Origin: Plotosus lineatus
Lineage: Eukaryota > Chordata > Actinopteri > Siluriformes > Plotosidae
DNA: 64,000 nt
Assembly (NCBI GenBank): GCA_024760905.1
Contig: CM045745.1
Location: 10,787,282-10,851,281, forward strand
Reading direction: 5' to 3'
In this document: in pieces, positions 46,780 through 58,111 of the stretch
Layout of the letters: each line of letters begins with the position of its first letter
How positions within the stretch are numbered: the stretch's first letter is position 1
Notes under the pieces: generated by a model
Databases searched by the model: none
The model's input: only the letters and a program-made list of their open reading frames with translations
What the model was told of the DNA's origin: nothing
Made by a program: the position numbers and the translations under genes

Positions 46780-47160
46780 GGATTGCCTTCAATATCACAC
46801 GACCACCACCCATGAAAGGGAGGAAAGCATGTACACTCCTCCTCTGTGATATGAAATGCTAGCCACCAGCCTCTTTTCGAGCTGCGGCGCATGCGTGTTT
46901 GGGGGCAGTTTAACACACACACGAGGGGAAAGCACTATCCACCCGCTTGTATGAATGAGCTCACAGACGCCCATGATTGGCTGGCAATCGCCGTGAGTGA
47001 CCGGGAAGAAGTGAGCATATGCCATCCCTCTCTCCCTTGAGAGCTCATTCAATTAGCTCCCATGGACTCCCAGTCACGGCTGGCTGTGGATTTAACCTGG
47101 ATTCAAGCTTGTGATCTCTGGGTTTATAGTCACGTATCTTGTCAATGCGAATAAAAATAC
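46780..47160 (-). mobile_element. Third SINE family, second copy
   Basis: Matches 25606-25985 throughout: cacacgaccaccacc, tgagctcacag, gattggctggcaatcgccg, attagctcccatggactccc and gggtttatagtcacg. Both copies are on the minus strand. Confidence 0.78.
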
Positions 47161-47752
47161 CTTTAATTCATATGAAACTATTAATTTGGACTGTATTACT
47201 ACTGCACAGTAAATATTCTGGAATACATCACCTGTAGTACTGTTAAAACCATTTTAGGGCCAGAGTGTATAATTCACGTATGTTGTTTGAATCATAAGCA
47301 TAAAATGGCTCCTCTGTTTCCAAGCAGTGCGAGGCCTAACACCATTTAATCCTTTTTTCTGTGTTTTTGTAAATGTTGGTTTCTGTTATGTTATTCTTAT
47401 TCCCTCTCGTCTTGTTTGCTTATTTCTTCTTCACCCTCCTCCTCCTGCCACACAGTTTCCTAACCCCTGACATCTAAAACCACAAGCTCTACAAACAGCA
47501 ATAATTGCAGAAAACAGATCTGCTCATAGCTATAGAATTTGAAACACATCTTTCTTTAAATCATATTCAGTGTCATCATATCTATGCACAATACCCCCCC
47601 CCCCCCATATTACACCCATATTACAGTAACACTTTCCCAGCTTAAATGGAAATAGCTTGACGGAGGAATCTGCTTTGATATATTTGTACCAGAAAGTGAC
47701 TAATTACAAACTGGTCCACCTCGCCACCTTTGGGCTGGAGAACAAAATCTCA
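47161..47752. other. Intron, no gene seen
   Basis: No repeat recognised apart from a C-run near 47593. Confidence 0.4.
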
Positions 47753-47994
47753 TCCAGGGGTGTCAAACTCGTATTCACTGAGGGCCCGATCACAAAGTTT
47801 TAAAGATGATTTAGGGCTGTTTGGCCATTTATTCTAAAAGGGCAAACATAGTCTGCATGGCACGATGATTAGTTTACGTCCTCTTTTCTGTAATTCACTT
47901 GCATTTTGTTACATGTTTAGCAGCAACTAGCTAGCATGCGATCTTTGTTGAGTTATGAAGGACTGGCTGTTAACTTGAAATAGGCTGCCACCAG

Positions 47995-48309
47995 GGGCAG
48001 GGGTGGCCTAGTGGTATAGGTGCTGGATCATTGATCCTAAGGTTGGGGGTTCAAGATCCACTTGAACCCCCCCCCCCCCCCAATTCATCTAACTGGGTTA
48101 TTAAAGGCTGGCCATGTCTCTCACTGTCTATGGTGTGAGGTTCATGTAAAAGAACCAATACTGACTTTCGACAAGAGTAGCTGCAAAGCCGTCAGCGTGT
48201 TTCCACCCTGCGATGGCCTGGGGAGCTGTCCAGGGTGTACTCTGCCCTCGGCTGGGATTGGTGCCAGCCTCCCTGCAACCATAATTAGGATTAAGTGGTT
48301 ACAGAATGA
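47995..48309 (+). mobile_element. tRNA-Ser-like SINE, L2-type tail
   Basis: Full-length with a 14-base C-run in the middle. ggctgccacc before it and ggctgctgccacc after it suggest an altered target duplication. Confidence 0.88.
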
Positions 48310-48361
48310 AGGCTGCTGCCACCTGGTGGAAGGATGATGAATTAGGTTTCTTGGTAAGGGT

Positions 48362-49949
48362 TAATGCTATTGACTGATGACAGAAGTGTGCTGGGAAGAT
48401 GGAAAGAGTACTTTGAAGAGCTTATGAATGAGGAAAATGAGAGAGAAAAAAAGAGTAGAAGAGGTGACCGTTGAGGACCAGGAAGTAGCAAAGATTAGTA
48501 AGGGTGATGTGAGGAGGGCATTGAAGAGGATGAAGAGTGGAAAGGAAGTTGGTCCTGATGACATACCGGTGGAGGTATGGAAGTGTCTAGGAGAGGTAGC
48601 AGTAGATTTTGTGACAAGAACATTCAACAAGGTCTTAGAGAGTGAGCAGATGCCGGAGGAATGGAGGAGAAGTGTGCTGGTGCCCATTTTTAAGAACAAG
48701 GGAGACGTGCAGAGTTCTGGCAACTACGGAGGGATAAGTTGATGAGCCATATGATGAAGTTATGGGAAGAATAGTGGAAGCTAGACTAAGGGCAGAGGTC
48801 AGCATTTGTGAACAGCAGTTTGATTTCATGCCAAGAAAGAACACCACAGATGCAGTGTTTGCTTTGAGAATGTTAGTAGAGAAGTACAGAGAAGGTCAGA
48901 AAGAGTTGCATTGTGTCTTTGTGGATCTGGAGAAAGCATATGACAGGGTGCCGAGAGAGTACGATATTGCATGAGGAAGTCTGGAGTGGCAGAGAAGTAT
49001 GTTAGAGTGGTGCAGGACATGTATGAGCGATGTAAGACAGTGGGGAGGTGTGCTGTCGATGTGACGGAAGAGTTCAAGGTGGAGGTAGGACTGCATCAAG
49101 GGTCAGCTCTGAGCCCCTTCTTGTTTGCTATGGTGATGGACAGGCTGACAGACGAGGTTAGACAAGAATCTCCATGAACTATGACGACTTTGTGATCTGC
49201 AGTGAGAGCAGAGAACAAGTGCAGGAAAATCTAGAGAGGTGGCGGTATGCCCTGGAAAGGAGAGGAATGAAGTAAAACAGAATACATGTGTGTGAACGAC
49301 AAGGACGCAAGTCGAACGGTGTGGTTACAGGGAGCAGAGAAATAATGTGGAGAATTTTAAGTACTTGGGCTCAAACAATCCAGAGCAATGGAGAGTGTAG
49401 AAAAGAGGTGACGAAACGTGTGCAGGCAGGTTGAAATGGTTTGAGAAAAGTGTCTGGTGTGATGTGTGACAGGAAGGTATCGGCACAAATGAAAGAAAAC
49501 GTGTGCAAGACGGTGTTAAGGCCAGCGATGTTGTATGGTTTAGAAACAGTGGCCCTGGGGAAAAGACAGGAGGCATAGCTGGAGGTAGCAGAGATGAAAA
49601 TGTTGAGGTTCTCTTTGGGAGTAACGAGGATGGATAGGATCAGGAATGAGTACATCAGAGGGACAACACATGTAAGAGGTTTTGGAGACAAAGTTCGAGA
49701 GAATAGATTGAGATGGTTTGGACATTTACAGACGACGGATAGTGAATATATTGGTAGTAGGATGCTGAGGTTGGAACTACCAGGCAGAAGGCCTAGAGGA
49801 AGACCAAAGAGACGATTCATGGATGTGGTGAAGGAGGACATGAAGGTAGTTCGTGTAAGAGAAGAAGATGCAAAGGATAGGGTGAGATGGAGGCAGATGA
49901 TTCGCTGTGGCAACCCTTGAAGGGAACAGCCAAAAGGAAAAGAAGAAAA
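48362..49949 (+). mobile_element. 5'-truncated RTE-clade LINE, 9-bp target duplication
   Basis: The direct repeat ggtaagggt lies at 48353-48361 and 49950-49958. The element keeps most of the reverse transcriptase and the C-terminus but lacks the apurinic endonuclease. Its 3' end gattcgctgtggcaaccctt and gccaaaaggaaaagaag is the same as in the short fragments at 12854, 17392, 37536 and 54005. Confidence 0.93.
48370..49920 (+). pseudogene. RTE reverse transcriptase, inactivated
   Basis: Across several frames the order of motifs is that of RTE-clade reverse transcriptases: LGRWKEYFEELMNEE; GPDDIPVEVWK; EEWRRSVLVPIFKNKGD; VFVDLEKAYDRVPRE (palm motif A); GLHQGSALSPFLF (motif B); YDDFVICS where a YADD-type motif C is expected with one residue lost; and the C-terminal GRRPRGRPKRRFMDVVKED. 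Frameshifts near 48740 and 48770, a stop near 48974 and others near 49177-49275 break it. The endonuclease domain is missing, so it cannot act on its own. Known RTE elements mobilise SINEs that share their 3' end. Confidence 0.92.
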
Positions 49950-50071
49950 GGTAAGGGTCGATGAAAGGGGTGTATGGTAATCATATCATTGAAAACTCTT
50001 GCAGGCCACATAAAGTGAATTGACGCAGTGAAATTGGAATTTGGCTCACGGGCCTCAAGTTTGGCACCCGA

Positions 50072-50265
50072 GAACTTACCTGTACTTGGGTATGCTGTGA
50101 ACCACCTCAGGGTTCTGCCATTTTGCTTTTTATCAAAATATTGTAATATTATTGTGTCCTAGAGGAATTATCATTGCAGTTACGGATTCTAAATTTTAGA
50201 CCTCAGACAAAGCTACTGTCATGTAATCAATTTAAACAATATTTATTGTCTTTATATAAATACAA
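50072..50265. other. Intron, no gene seen
   Basis: AT-rich. Confidence 0.4.
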
Positions 50266-50525
50266 AGGTGGCACAGTGAGTAGCTTTGCTCCCTCAGAAT
50301 CTTGGTGATTGTTTTGATTCTGAATTGGATTTACCGTTTGTGCGTCTTCATGTGTTCCTCGTGTTTCCTCTTATCCTACAGCATGGTGATTGATTACTTG
50401 TTGCCTCTGGGTGTAAACATGCCTCTAAAGATTTATGTGACGATAGCACCATGAAAGGACCTGGCATTCCATCTAGAGTTGCTTCGCACATCCTGTGTGT
50501 CTGGGATAGGGTGCAGATAGAACCC
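50266..50525 (+). mobile_element. Degenerate Mermaid-like SINE
   Basis: ggtggcacagtgagtagc start, catgtgttcctcgtgtttcc, catggtgattgatta and ctgggatagggtgcag follow the usual order but with many changes. Confidence 0.55.
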
Positions 50526-51423
50526 AACCCAAACCACTCTTTTTCGTAGCCCTGAAAGAATCTAGTAAATTAAAGACCAAGAACTGATGTGATTTGACGG
50601 TGGTGACGTTACAGGTTCTCGGTAATTGAGATATATTCTTCTTCTTTGCTGTGGCAGCATGTGTCAAGCTCAAGTTGAAGCAAAACAGTTAATGTCTGGA
50701 CGTGTTGCCGTTTTATGATACGTGATAAGTAAAGAGGTAAATGTTTATATAGTCCAGTTGTATTGCGAGATCAGCTTTTAAATTGTGTGGATCAGTAAAT
50801 AATTGCATTTACTTTGGTTACACCAACACATGAGCTACACTGGGAAACAAGTTGAAATACCAAGACTAGTATATGTTAATTTTAAATAAATAGAACAAGA
50901 CCTTTAGAATAACAGTTAAACATCCAGCTGGGTTTTTTTTCTATTTGTGTTTGAGCTTTTGGTGTAGAGTTTGCCATTTATTTCTTGATTTCCTTCGTGG
51001 TTTAGATAGGACTAAATGCCACCCATCAGTCAGCATTCGCCTGTCAGATGACGGCCGCCAGCCAGGAATGTATGTGAAACCAGCTGACCACATCTTTGGG
51101 AATGGATGCTCATGCAAGGTCCTAGGTGGCACAAGTTCTGAAGAGAGCACAATCACCGTTAGTGATTGACTGGTGACACTGTGATTGATAGGGGTTAGCA
51201 AGTATTCCACCCCCACCCCTCTTTCTTGAGAACACAGCCAATTTTACTCACTTGGGGGGCTGACCATGGGTCATGATCACCGTAAGATCAGGTGAACGGT
51301 TTTCTCTTGCAGGAAAGAACTCCTTCAGGTCTTCTCTCAAGAGCCTGGTGGTGCAATTTTGAAGTGTGGAACACTTATGTCTGTTTTGGAGGCGCACGTA
51401 CAAGGTCAACAAGCGACCAGTAA
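50526..51423. other. Intron, no gene seen
   Basis: Unique-looking; no repeat recognised. Confidence 0.45.
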
Positions 51424-51425
51424 TA

Positions 51426-51884
51426 CAGGGATCCCTCGCTACTTCGCGCTTCAATTCACGCGGCTCCAGTGCATCGCATTTTTGTTTTTTCCTTTTTTAA
51501 TATTCATCGAATTAAAAACATAAGGAAATTAAGGAAGAATAGAGGAAAAAGTTAAGGAAAATGCCACAAAAACAAGACCAATTATGCAAAAGAACCAACA
51601 GAAAACAACCCAAAACCCCCATCAAAACCACTTACCTCACTATGTGAGGTGCGCATCTGAGTGTGTGCGCGTCTGTGTGTGTATTTATATTTTATTTACA
51701 TTTTATGCATTATTTTTGAATGTTTAATTGTTATTATAAGCATTTATAGAGTTGAATATGTATTTATTGATATTATATATACATGTACATATACATTAGT
51801 CAGGGGGGGTCGATCCTACTTCGCTGAATTTGGCAGTCGCGGGAGGATCTCAGTCCCAATGAATTGCGGAAAGTGAGGTACCCT
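51426..51884 (+). mobile_element. Tigger-type MITE (CAGGGATCCCTC family)
   Basis: Left end cagggatccctcgctacttc after TA. Interior cagtgcatcgcatttttg and ttattataagcatttatag. The right end, gaaagtgaggtaccct, runs directly into the next element. Confidence 0.88.
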
Positions 51885-52510
51885 CATCCCTTGCCACTTC
51901 GTGATTTGAACTTCTTCGTCTTGGTGCCCCTCCTTCCCAGTTCAGGGAGGAACCGCTCACTCAACTCAGTCTCACAAGCTGATTGGCTTAGACGCGTGAC
52001 GCTGTAGCCTTGCACATTCCCACAGGAATTTTTGTGATTTTGTGATTTTATAGTGTTTGTGAACGTCCTGCACCATCTAAGGCATCCGATGAGCACAAGA
52101 AAAAGCGAAATATGATGACAGTGACCCAAAAAGTGAAGTTGCTATATATGCTGATGGCGAGCAGTACGTATGCCCATGTAGCACGCCATTATGGCATAAA
52201 TGAATCTACCGTGCGTTACATCAAAAAAGACTAAGATTAAGATCAAGCGGAAAAGAGCTATTGTCAGAGGTGAGTACAGTACTTACAGTATTTATATATA
52301 AATTCTATTTAAATATTAATACATTACAGTATTTACGTCTGCATATAACTGTGTAACATTTAATATACACTTCTTGATATTGTCTAGACGTGAAAATATA
52401 TAGAAATGAGACAACATGGTAGAAATGAGAGGGGTGATCCTACTTCGCGGTTTTTCGAATATCGCGGCCAGGTCTAGTCTACATTATTTGCGATATTCAA
52501 GGGATGACTG
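51885..52510 (+). mobile_element. Tigger-type element (terminus CAGTCATCCCTTG)
   Basis: Right end tattcaagggatgactg before TA; left end catcccttgccacttcgtg is joined to the preceding MITE and lacks a separate TA. The interior holds a transposase piece. Confidence 0.75.
52083..52232 (+). pseudogene. pogo/Tigger transposase helix-turn-helix fragment
   Basis: One frame reads ASDEHKKKRNMMTVTQKVKL then HVARHYGINESTVRYIKKD and stops. This is the N-terminal pogo/psq-type helix-turn-helix of Tigger transposases. No catalytic domain follows. Confidence 0.7.
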
Positions 52511-53995
52511 TATCTCTGTATGTCACCTGTGTGCAAGACTCTGTTACAGGTAATTTTCAGAGTCCCATTTTGCAACATTTGCAGAAATTTCAAACATGTT
52601 CATGAACCAGGAGACAAAATGAGATGCTGCAATTTGTTGTGATTCAAATTTGAGAACATTTTGAGAATGAAAGGTGGCCGCTGCAAATTGCGTTTTCTGT
52701 GTGATGAACCCATATTGAGTCTTCTGGGGATTGGGATTGGGGGGGATTTCATTTTGAATTGAAAGGGTTTAAGGGGCAGTTTATTTTCTTCAGAATTTGT
52801 TTTTAGATTTAGAATTCGACAATGAGGCAGATGATGAGAGAAATTTCTCTTCAAACATGCTTTAGACGGGGGCGTCAAATATTCGCTCAGAGTTTAGGAC
52901 TCCCTCTTGGTCTTGAGTATGTGCAAAGTAGCCCTCGTGCCATTTCTCGCTCTACATTCTCATTTTACATTTGCTACATTCATGCGTCCATGCATGAGCA
53001 GTCCACGTCAGTTTAACATATGCCACTGACTTCATAACAACATCTGTCTCTCTGATCTCCGCCTTCCTCTCAGGAACACTCGTCTTGTTCTTACTGCTGT
53101 TGCTTACTGTTATCTCAGTGGGGACACTAGCTGTGTTCACTGTAATTAATATGGCTGTCACGTGCTGCGGAGCCGTAAGCGTTAGTCAATGGAGCTGGCA
53201 GGATTCTAATAGCAGCTTGTTGTGCTGTGTAGCGAGGCAGGGTAGAACACATGGACATTGCAGCTGCTGAAAATCTCCGAGGTGTAGTAACCACTGGCTA
53301 GTTTCATCTCTAACCAGTGTTTCTGCTTTTTGTTATCAGATTTCATCATACACTTTGAGGACAGGATTGGTTCTTTATTGCGGCATACATAAATTGCTAT
53401 CTTGTTGTCATGTATTTGAGGCAACTTCGGTGTTGAGAAACAGTCCGAAACTTGCTTCCAGCTCAGAGTTACCTATAACCCTGCTGCTGGGTGTAGCTGG
53501 TGCTTCTGTTCGAGCCCACTATAGCCCGTAACTCGAGCTTCAATCGGAATGTGTCGGACTGCCGGGACAGCCAAATGCAGCTTGACGCTGGCCTCTGTGT
53601 TGAAGGATTGGATATCCCCCTGCATATGAGTTCGTGTACGTGTAAGACTGAATTTGGACAACACACACACGGCGTCGATTAGAGGACACCCCGCCTCAGG
53701 CGAGGTATTTCTAGTGCACCATCTCAGAGAAGCCAGGGAATGTCTGATCAGAGTGCTGCGTCAGCTGTTTATTCTTTTCTTTTTAAAAAAAAATTTTTTT
53801 TCCCCCTTTCTCGGATCCACAGTCAAAAAGTGTTGTGGTAGAAAAAGTTGTAAAAAGCAGAAGTGCATAATTACACATTTAGGAGGTGTGTCCGACTCAC
53901 TGCTTTAGCTTACAAGTCATTCCTTATGCCCCAGACAGCCCTCTTGTTGCCCTTTGAGTCACAGATGACTGATCATTTGATATTATTTAGTCACA
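52511..53995. other. Intron, no gene seen
   Basis: Unique-looking intron. One 60-residue hydrophobic frame near 53085 has no recognised homology and is not called. Confidence 0.45.
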
Positions 53996-54004
53996 TCACA
54001 CTGA

Positions 54005-54058
54005 GTGATTCGCTGTGGCGACCCCTGATAAAGAGAAAAAGCCGAAAGGAAATCTCTC
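54005..54058 (+). mobile_element. 54-bp RTE LINE 3' insertion with 9-bp target duplication
   Basis: gtgattcgctgtggcgaccc followed by aaaaagccgaaagg is the RTE 3' end. tcacactga lies at 53996-54004 and 54059-54067. Confidence 0.85.
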
Positions 54059-54153
54059 TCACACTGAATCTGCTTTTCTTATTATTATTTGCACACAATT
54101 GTTGTCCTGTCCATTATTGCTCACCATCGAAATGCCTCCATATATCCTTAGTA

Positions 54154-54900
54154 CAGTAAAACCTCCGCTGACGAACGCTTAAGATCACGAACTTTTTGCC
54201 TCAAGAACATTAAATTTGCGAGCATATAGTCTCTGCTGGCGGACGAATCAAACCACGCGGTCGAACAGCGCCACCGTGGCGGCCACGAGAAGTTGACGCA
54301 CGCTCACGGCGTCACAGTTCGTCACACCCCTTTCTTTGAGTGCGGAAGTGGTTTGTGTTTGATAGACGTTTTGGACCAAATTGAGTGTACTTTTGCTATT
54401 ATGGGACCGAAAAAGACCCCACCACAGGCGGAGATCATTGAAAAACACGAACGAGGTGTGCGTTTGTGTGACTCAGCGTCCCAGTACCAGTACAAGGAAC
54501 AAGGAAGCTATTAAGGGTGCGTGTGTGGCTAAGGGTGTTTCCAAACAGTAGGCGTTTCCAAACTCTCCTTCCAAACAGTAAGTCCCTCCCTCCCTCCTCC
54601 TCCCACTCCATTCCATCAAGCCATCAACTACCATCACAAAGGTAAATAAAACCACTTTATTATACAGTACAGTTTATTTCTTTAATTACAATACAATAGC
54701 ACATTTATTATACATAAAATAAGGTATATTTTTGTGTAGTTTTAAGGCTTATTTAGTAGAAAATTGTTTTATGGGGACCTGGGAACGGATTATTCTCATT
54801 TTAATGGTTTCTTATGGGAAATAAATGTTCGGAAGACGAACTTTTCGCCTCACACACACTTTCTGGGAACCAATTATGTTCGTGAGCTGAGGTATCACTG
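54154..54900 (+). mobile_element. Non-autonomous Tigger transposon (terminus CAGTRAWACCTC), TA duplication
   Basis: Termini cagtaaaacctccgctgacg and gtgagctgaggtatcactg, TA at 54152-54153 and 54901-54902. Interior cttacgaac-type motifs match other Tigger families. Confidence 0.88.
54401..54514 (+). pseudogene. Tigger transposase N-terminal fragment
   Basis: Opens MGPKKTPPQAEIIEKHERGV followed by RLCDSASQYQ, the first helix-turn-helix of a Tigger/CENP-B-like transposase, then terminates. The catalytic part is deleted from the element. Confidence 0.75.
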
Positions 54901-54925
54901 TAGTCCTCATGTGAAAGCAGGTTGT

Positions 54926-54930
<5 letters not shown>

Positions 54931-54967
<37 letters not shown>
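54931..54967. repeat. (GT)n microsatellite
   Basis: About 18 GT units next to the Tigger element. Confidence 0.95.
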
Positions 54968-54971
<4 letters not shown>

Positions 54972-55058
54972 AGCGAATGTAAAGATATATGATGTGTGTA
55001 AACTTTTATGAACTTTAAATTTGAAAGCATATTTTAAAATGTCTTTTTATTCAGTGTA

Positions 55059-55990
55059 CAGTGGTTCCTTGACTTACAAAATTAATCCGTTCAGATGGCG
55101 AGCTCGTAAGTAAAAATGTTTGTTAGATGAAACAAAAATTCCCATAGGAAATAATAGAAAACCAATTAATCTGTTCCAACCTGACACGAACACATATATT
55201 TGACGTAATATATTAAACATGTAAACACAATAAATATTTCATAATAATACATGTACATTGTCGTTAATAATAATAATAATAAAAAAAAAAACAAGAATAA
55301 AGAATAATTCAACTAACCCTTCCAATCATACACTGTGGCAAAGATGGGTAGGCATGAGGTGGTGCGTAACGGAGGAGGAAGAGAATTTTGTGCATGTGCA
55401 CACTATGAATGCCAGCAAGGAAAGGCTTGTGGTGAGCTCCCACAAGGCCAGTGATTCTCAAATAGTGGGGTGTGCCCCCACTTGGGGGGGTGCAGTGAGA
55501 TGCCAGTGGGGGCATGTATAATCCTGGGAAACATGCTTTTTTGCCATACCGTACTACAATTAAGTGTAATTGTGCATCCTCTACAGTAGGTGGCAGTGGC
55601 ACCATCACTGTGTTCCCTATGATGGTTCCGGGGGGGTTGTACAGAGCAAATAATGTGAAATGCAGTAAACACTGTTTATAGTCGTGAGCTGGGGGGCAGC
55701 TTGAAATGTTTTTTGGGGTTTTATTTTTGTTTGTTTGTTTCCCCCCATGCGCTTCCTTTCAATGGTGCATAAACCAGAAAATAATTGAGAAGCACTGCAC
55801 AAGGCTTTCTTGGAGCGCAGAGGAATACACGCAGAAGAAAACAAGGCTAATCGGTGTGGAAAAGCCATTTTCCCAGCAGAGATCGTAAATCAAAATTTTG
55901 TTCATTGGATGGGGAAGATTTTCGGTGGGATCGAAATTCGTGTCATGGAAAATTTGTTATAAAAGACACTCATAATTCGAGGTACCACTG
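55059..55990. mobile_element. Tigger-type transposon carrying a nested hAT element, TA duplication
   Basis: Termini cagtggttccttgacttac and taattcgaggtaccactg with TA at 55057-55058 and 55991-55992. The hAT insertion at 55449-55797 accounts for more than a third of its length. Confidence 0.88.
55449..55797. mobile_element. hAT-type non-autonomous element, perfect 8-bp target duplication
   Basis: cacaaggc lies at 55441-55448 and 55798-55805. Termini cagtgattctcaaatagtgg and aataattgagaagcactg are inverted repeats, same family as 15673-16226. Confidence 0.92.
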
Positions 55991-55992
55991 TA

Positions 55993-57150
55993 TGTTTTTT
56001 TTTTTTTGTTATTTTGGTACATTAAATTCAGTTTTCTTTTAATCACATTTTGTATCACACATTTAATAATGTAATATATGCAGGTTAAGCCAAGTGGATG
56101 ATCCAAAGTGTTGAGTCGGATGTCTCTCCCATGCTGAATATAATACACACTGATGCAGTAGGTTTTTCTATCATGACTGTAATAGCTCTAGTCATTTCTC
56201 TTTTTAATGTGTCAGGGGGAAAAAATGGGTTCTGTCTCCCTGCTATTATGCTGTCTTACAGTATTACTTCACACCAGGGTATGCATTCATTCAGGTAAAA
56301 ATGTCTCATCATACAAACGGGAGCGATCTCATCCACACTGTTCCACATGCCTCACACTCAGATGAGGCCGTCACAAATGCTTTCATAGTGCTCAACAACT
56401 CTGCTCTGTGTTCACGCTCCTGGGAAGCTGCTGGGGAAGAATGAGGTGTAATTACTTTAGCCGGCACAGCCGCATGGCGCTTGAGATTCTGTTTGATGTG
56501 GGTCAGGCTGTCAGTGGGCTTTGTGATGGGTGTAGAGCACACCGGGCTAAAATAGAGCATGCTCATCCTTACACCGTGTGCCGACTCATTACATTTCACA
56601 CGTGGCACAGGAGGCAGAGGAAATGATCGGGAGAGAGAGAGAGAAGTCTTCACTCCCTACCAGCTTTCTTTTCTCTTTTCTCCCTGCGGACTCCCCTCAG
56701 GAGGTTCTGCTCAGCCTCAAGCTGTGAACAGCAGCAAGGAAAAAGGCTAACTTTGTCCAATCATATTCATTCACCTTTATTTGGTGTGCATGCTGTGAGA
56801 GCAAAATATGTTGGTAGAAGTTTCATTTTTTTCTTCTATTGCTGTAAGAGAAAGTGCAAGTTTATCTGGATGGAAGGATTGTGACCTCCAATGAGATGGC
56901 TATTTGTTTGTGAAGGTTTCATCTGCTGTTCCATTTTTAAAGCGTATACTTTGTTCTTATTGACACAAGTAAAAATACCGTTGTAATGTATATTTATGTA
57001 ATGTAGGCCAAGCTGTAGTTCCTGAACACTGATGGATGTAAATAATTCACGTTTGTAAATTCTGCCAATATTAAGATGCAGTAATGCAGAACATGTAGCT
57101 ATTATAGGAGACACATATAGTAGATATTTGGACAGAATGTGACGATATAG
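55993..57150. other. Intron, no gene seen
   Basis: Unique-looking; candidate conserved noncoding DNA. Confidence 0.45.
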
Positions 57151-57152
57151 TG

Positions 57153-57197
<45 letters not shown>
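57153..57197. repeat. (GT)n microsatellite
   Basis: About 22 GT units before a SINE. Confidence 0.95.
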
Positions 57198-57199
<2 letters not shown>

Positions 57200-57237
57200 A
57201 ATATTTATATTTTTATATACACACATGCATATACAGG

Positions 57238-57590
57238 GAGGGGCAGTGGTGGTCTAGTGGTATAGGGCGCTGGATTGCTGATCCAAAGGTTGGGGGTTCG
57301 AGTCCCACTCTCTACAAGGTTGTCACTGTCCCCCCCCAGTGCGGCGAACTAGGTTATCAAAGGCGGGCCATGTCTCTCACTGTCTATGGTGTGAGGCATG
57401 TAAAAGAACCATTGCTGACTTTCGTAAATAGTAGCTGCAAAGTCGTCAGTGTGTTTCTGTCCCTTGCTAAAAGGGTTGTGACAGGAAGGGCATCCGACGT
57501 AAACACCTCTGCCAAATCAAACATGCGAATCAGATGATTCGCTGTGGCGACTCCTGAGTAAAAGGGAAAAAGCCGAAAGGAAGACAGACA
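57238..57590 (+). mobile_element. tRNA-Ser-like SINE, RTE-type tail, target duplication overlapping a MITE end
   Basis: Full-length and well preserved. acacatrcatatacagg lies before it (to 57237) and after it (57591-57608); the second copy contains the first bases of the MITE at 57605. Confidence 0.93.
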
Positions 57591-57604
57591 GACACATACA
57601 TATA

Positions 57605-58068
57605 CAGGAATCCCTTGCTACTTCGCGCTTCAATTCGTGCGGCTTCAGTGCATCGTGGTTTTTTTGTTTGTTTGTTTTTTTTAAATATTGATCAAATTCT
57701 AAAACAAGAACATTAAGGAAGAAACCACAAAAAACAAGGTCAATTATGAAAAAAAAACCCTAAACCAACACAAAACCTCCCATCAAAATTTACATTGTTG
57801 TGAGGTGTGCATCTGAGTGCCTGCTCGCAGATCTGCGTGCATGTGCACGTCCGTATGTGTGTATTTGTATTTTATTTACATTTTATTCATGATTTTTAAT
57901 GTTTAATTTTTATTATAACTATTTATAGTATTGAATATGTATTTATTGATATTATATACACATATACATGTACGTATACGTGGGGGGCAGTTGATCCTAC
58001 TTCTCGGAATTCGGTGGTCGCGGGGGGATCTCGGTCCCAATTAACCACGGAAAGTGAGGGATCCCTGT
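57605..58068 (+). mobile_element. Tigger-type MITE (CAGGGATCCCTC family)
   Basis: Left end caggaatcccttgctacttc after TA, right end aaagtgagggatccctg. Interior landmarks as in the other copies. A GT tract has grown at its right edge. Confidence 0.88.
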
Positions 58069-58077
58069 GTGTGTGTA

Positions 58078-58110
<33 letters not shown>
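58069..58110. repeat. (GT)n(AT)n microsatellite
   Basis: Starts exactly at the MITE end, replacing the expected TA. Confidence 0.9.

Positions 58111-58111
<1 letters not shown>

Larger units (their letters stand above)
47755..50071. mobile_element. hAT-type element opened by a SINE and an RTE insertion
   Basis: caggggtgtcaaactcg at the left and caagtttggcacccg at the right are decayed inverted ends, with gggcccga and cgggcctc just inside. Between them lie a SINE (47995-48309) and an RTE (48362-49949). No 8-bp duplication is visible. Confidence 0.55.

Noticed and set aside
48428..49920. Open frames resembling a host gene
   Set aside because: The motifs are those of an RTE reverse transcriptase, and the block has a target duplication and frame breaks.
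50941..51180. Open frame with MCLSFWCRVC start as a possible exon 2
   Set aside because: It lacks the expected VPFPP start and phosphatase motifs.
53085..53270. Hydrophobic frame resembling a membrane protein
   Set aside because: There is no homology, codon bias or splice context; it is likely chance.
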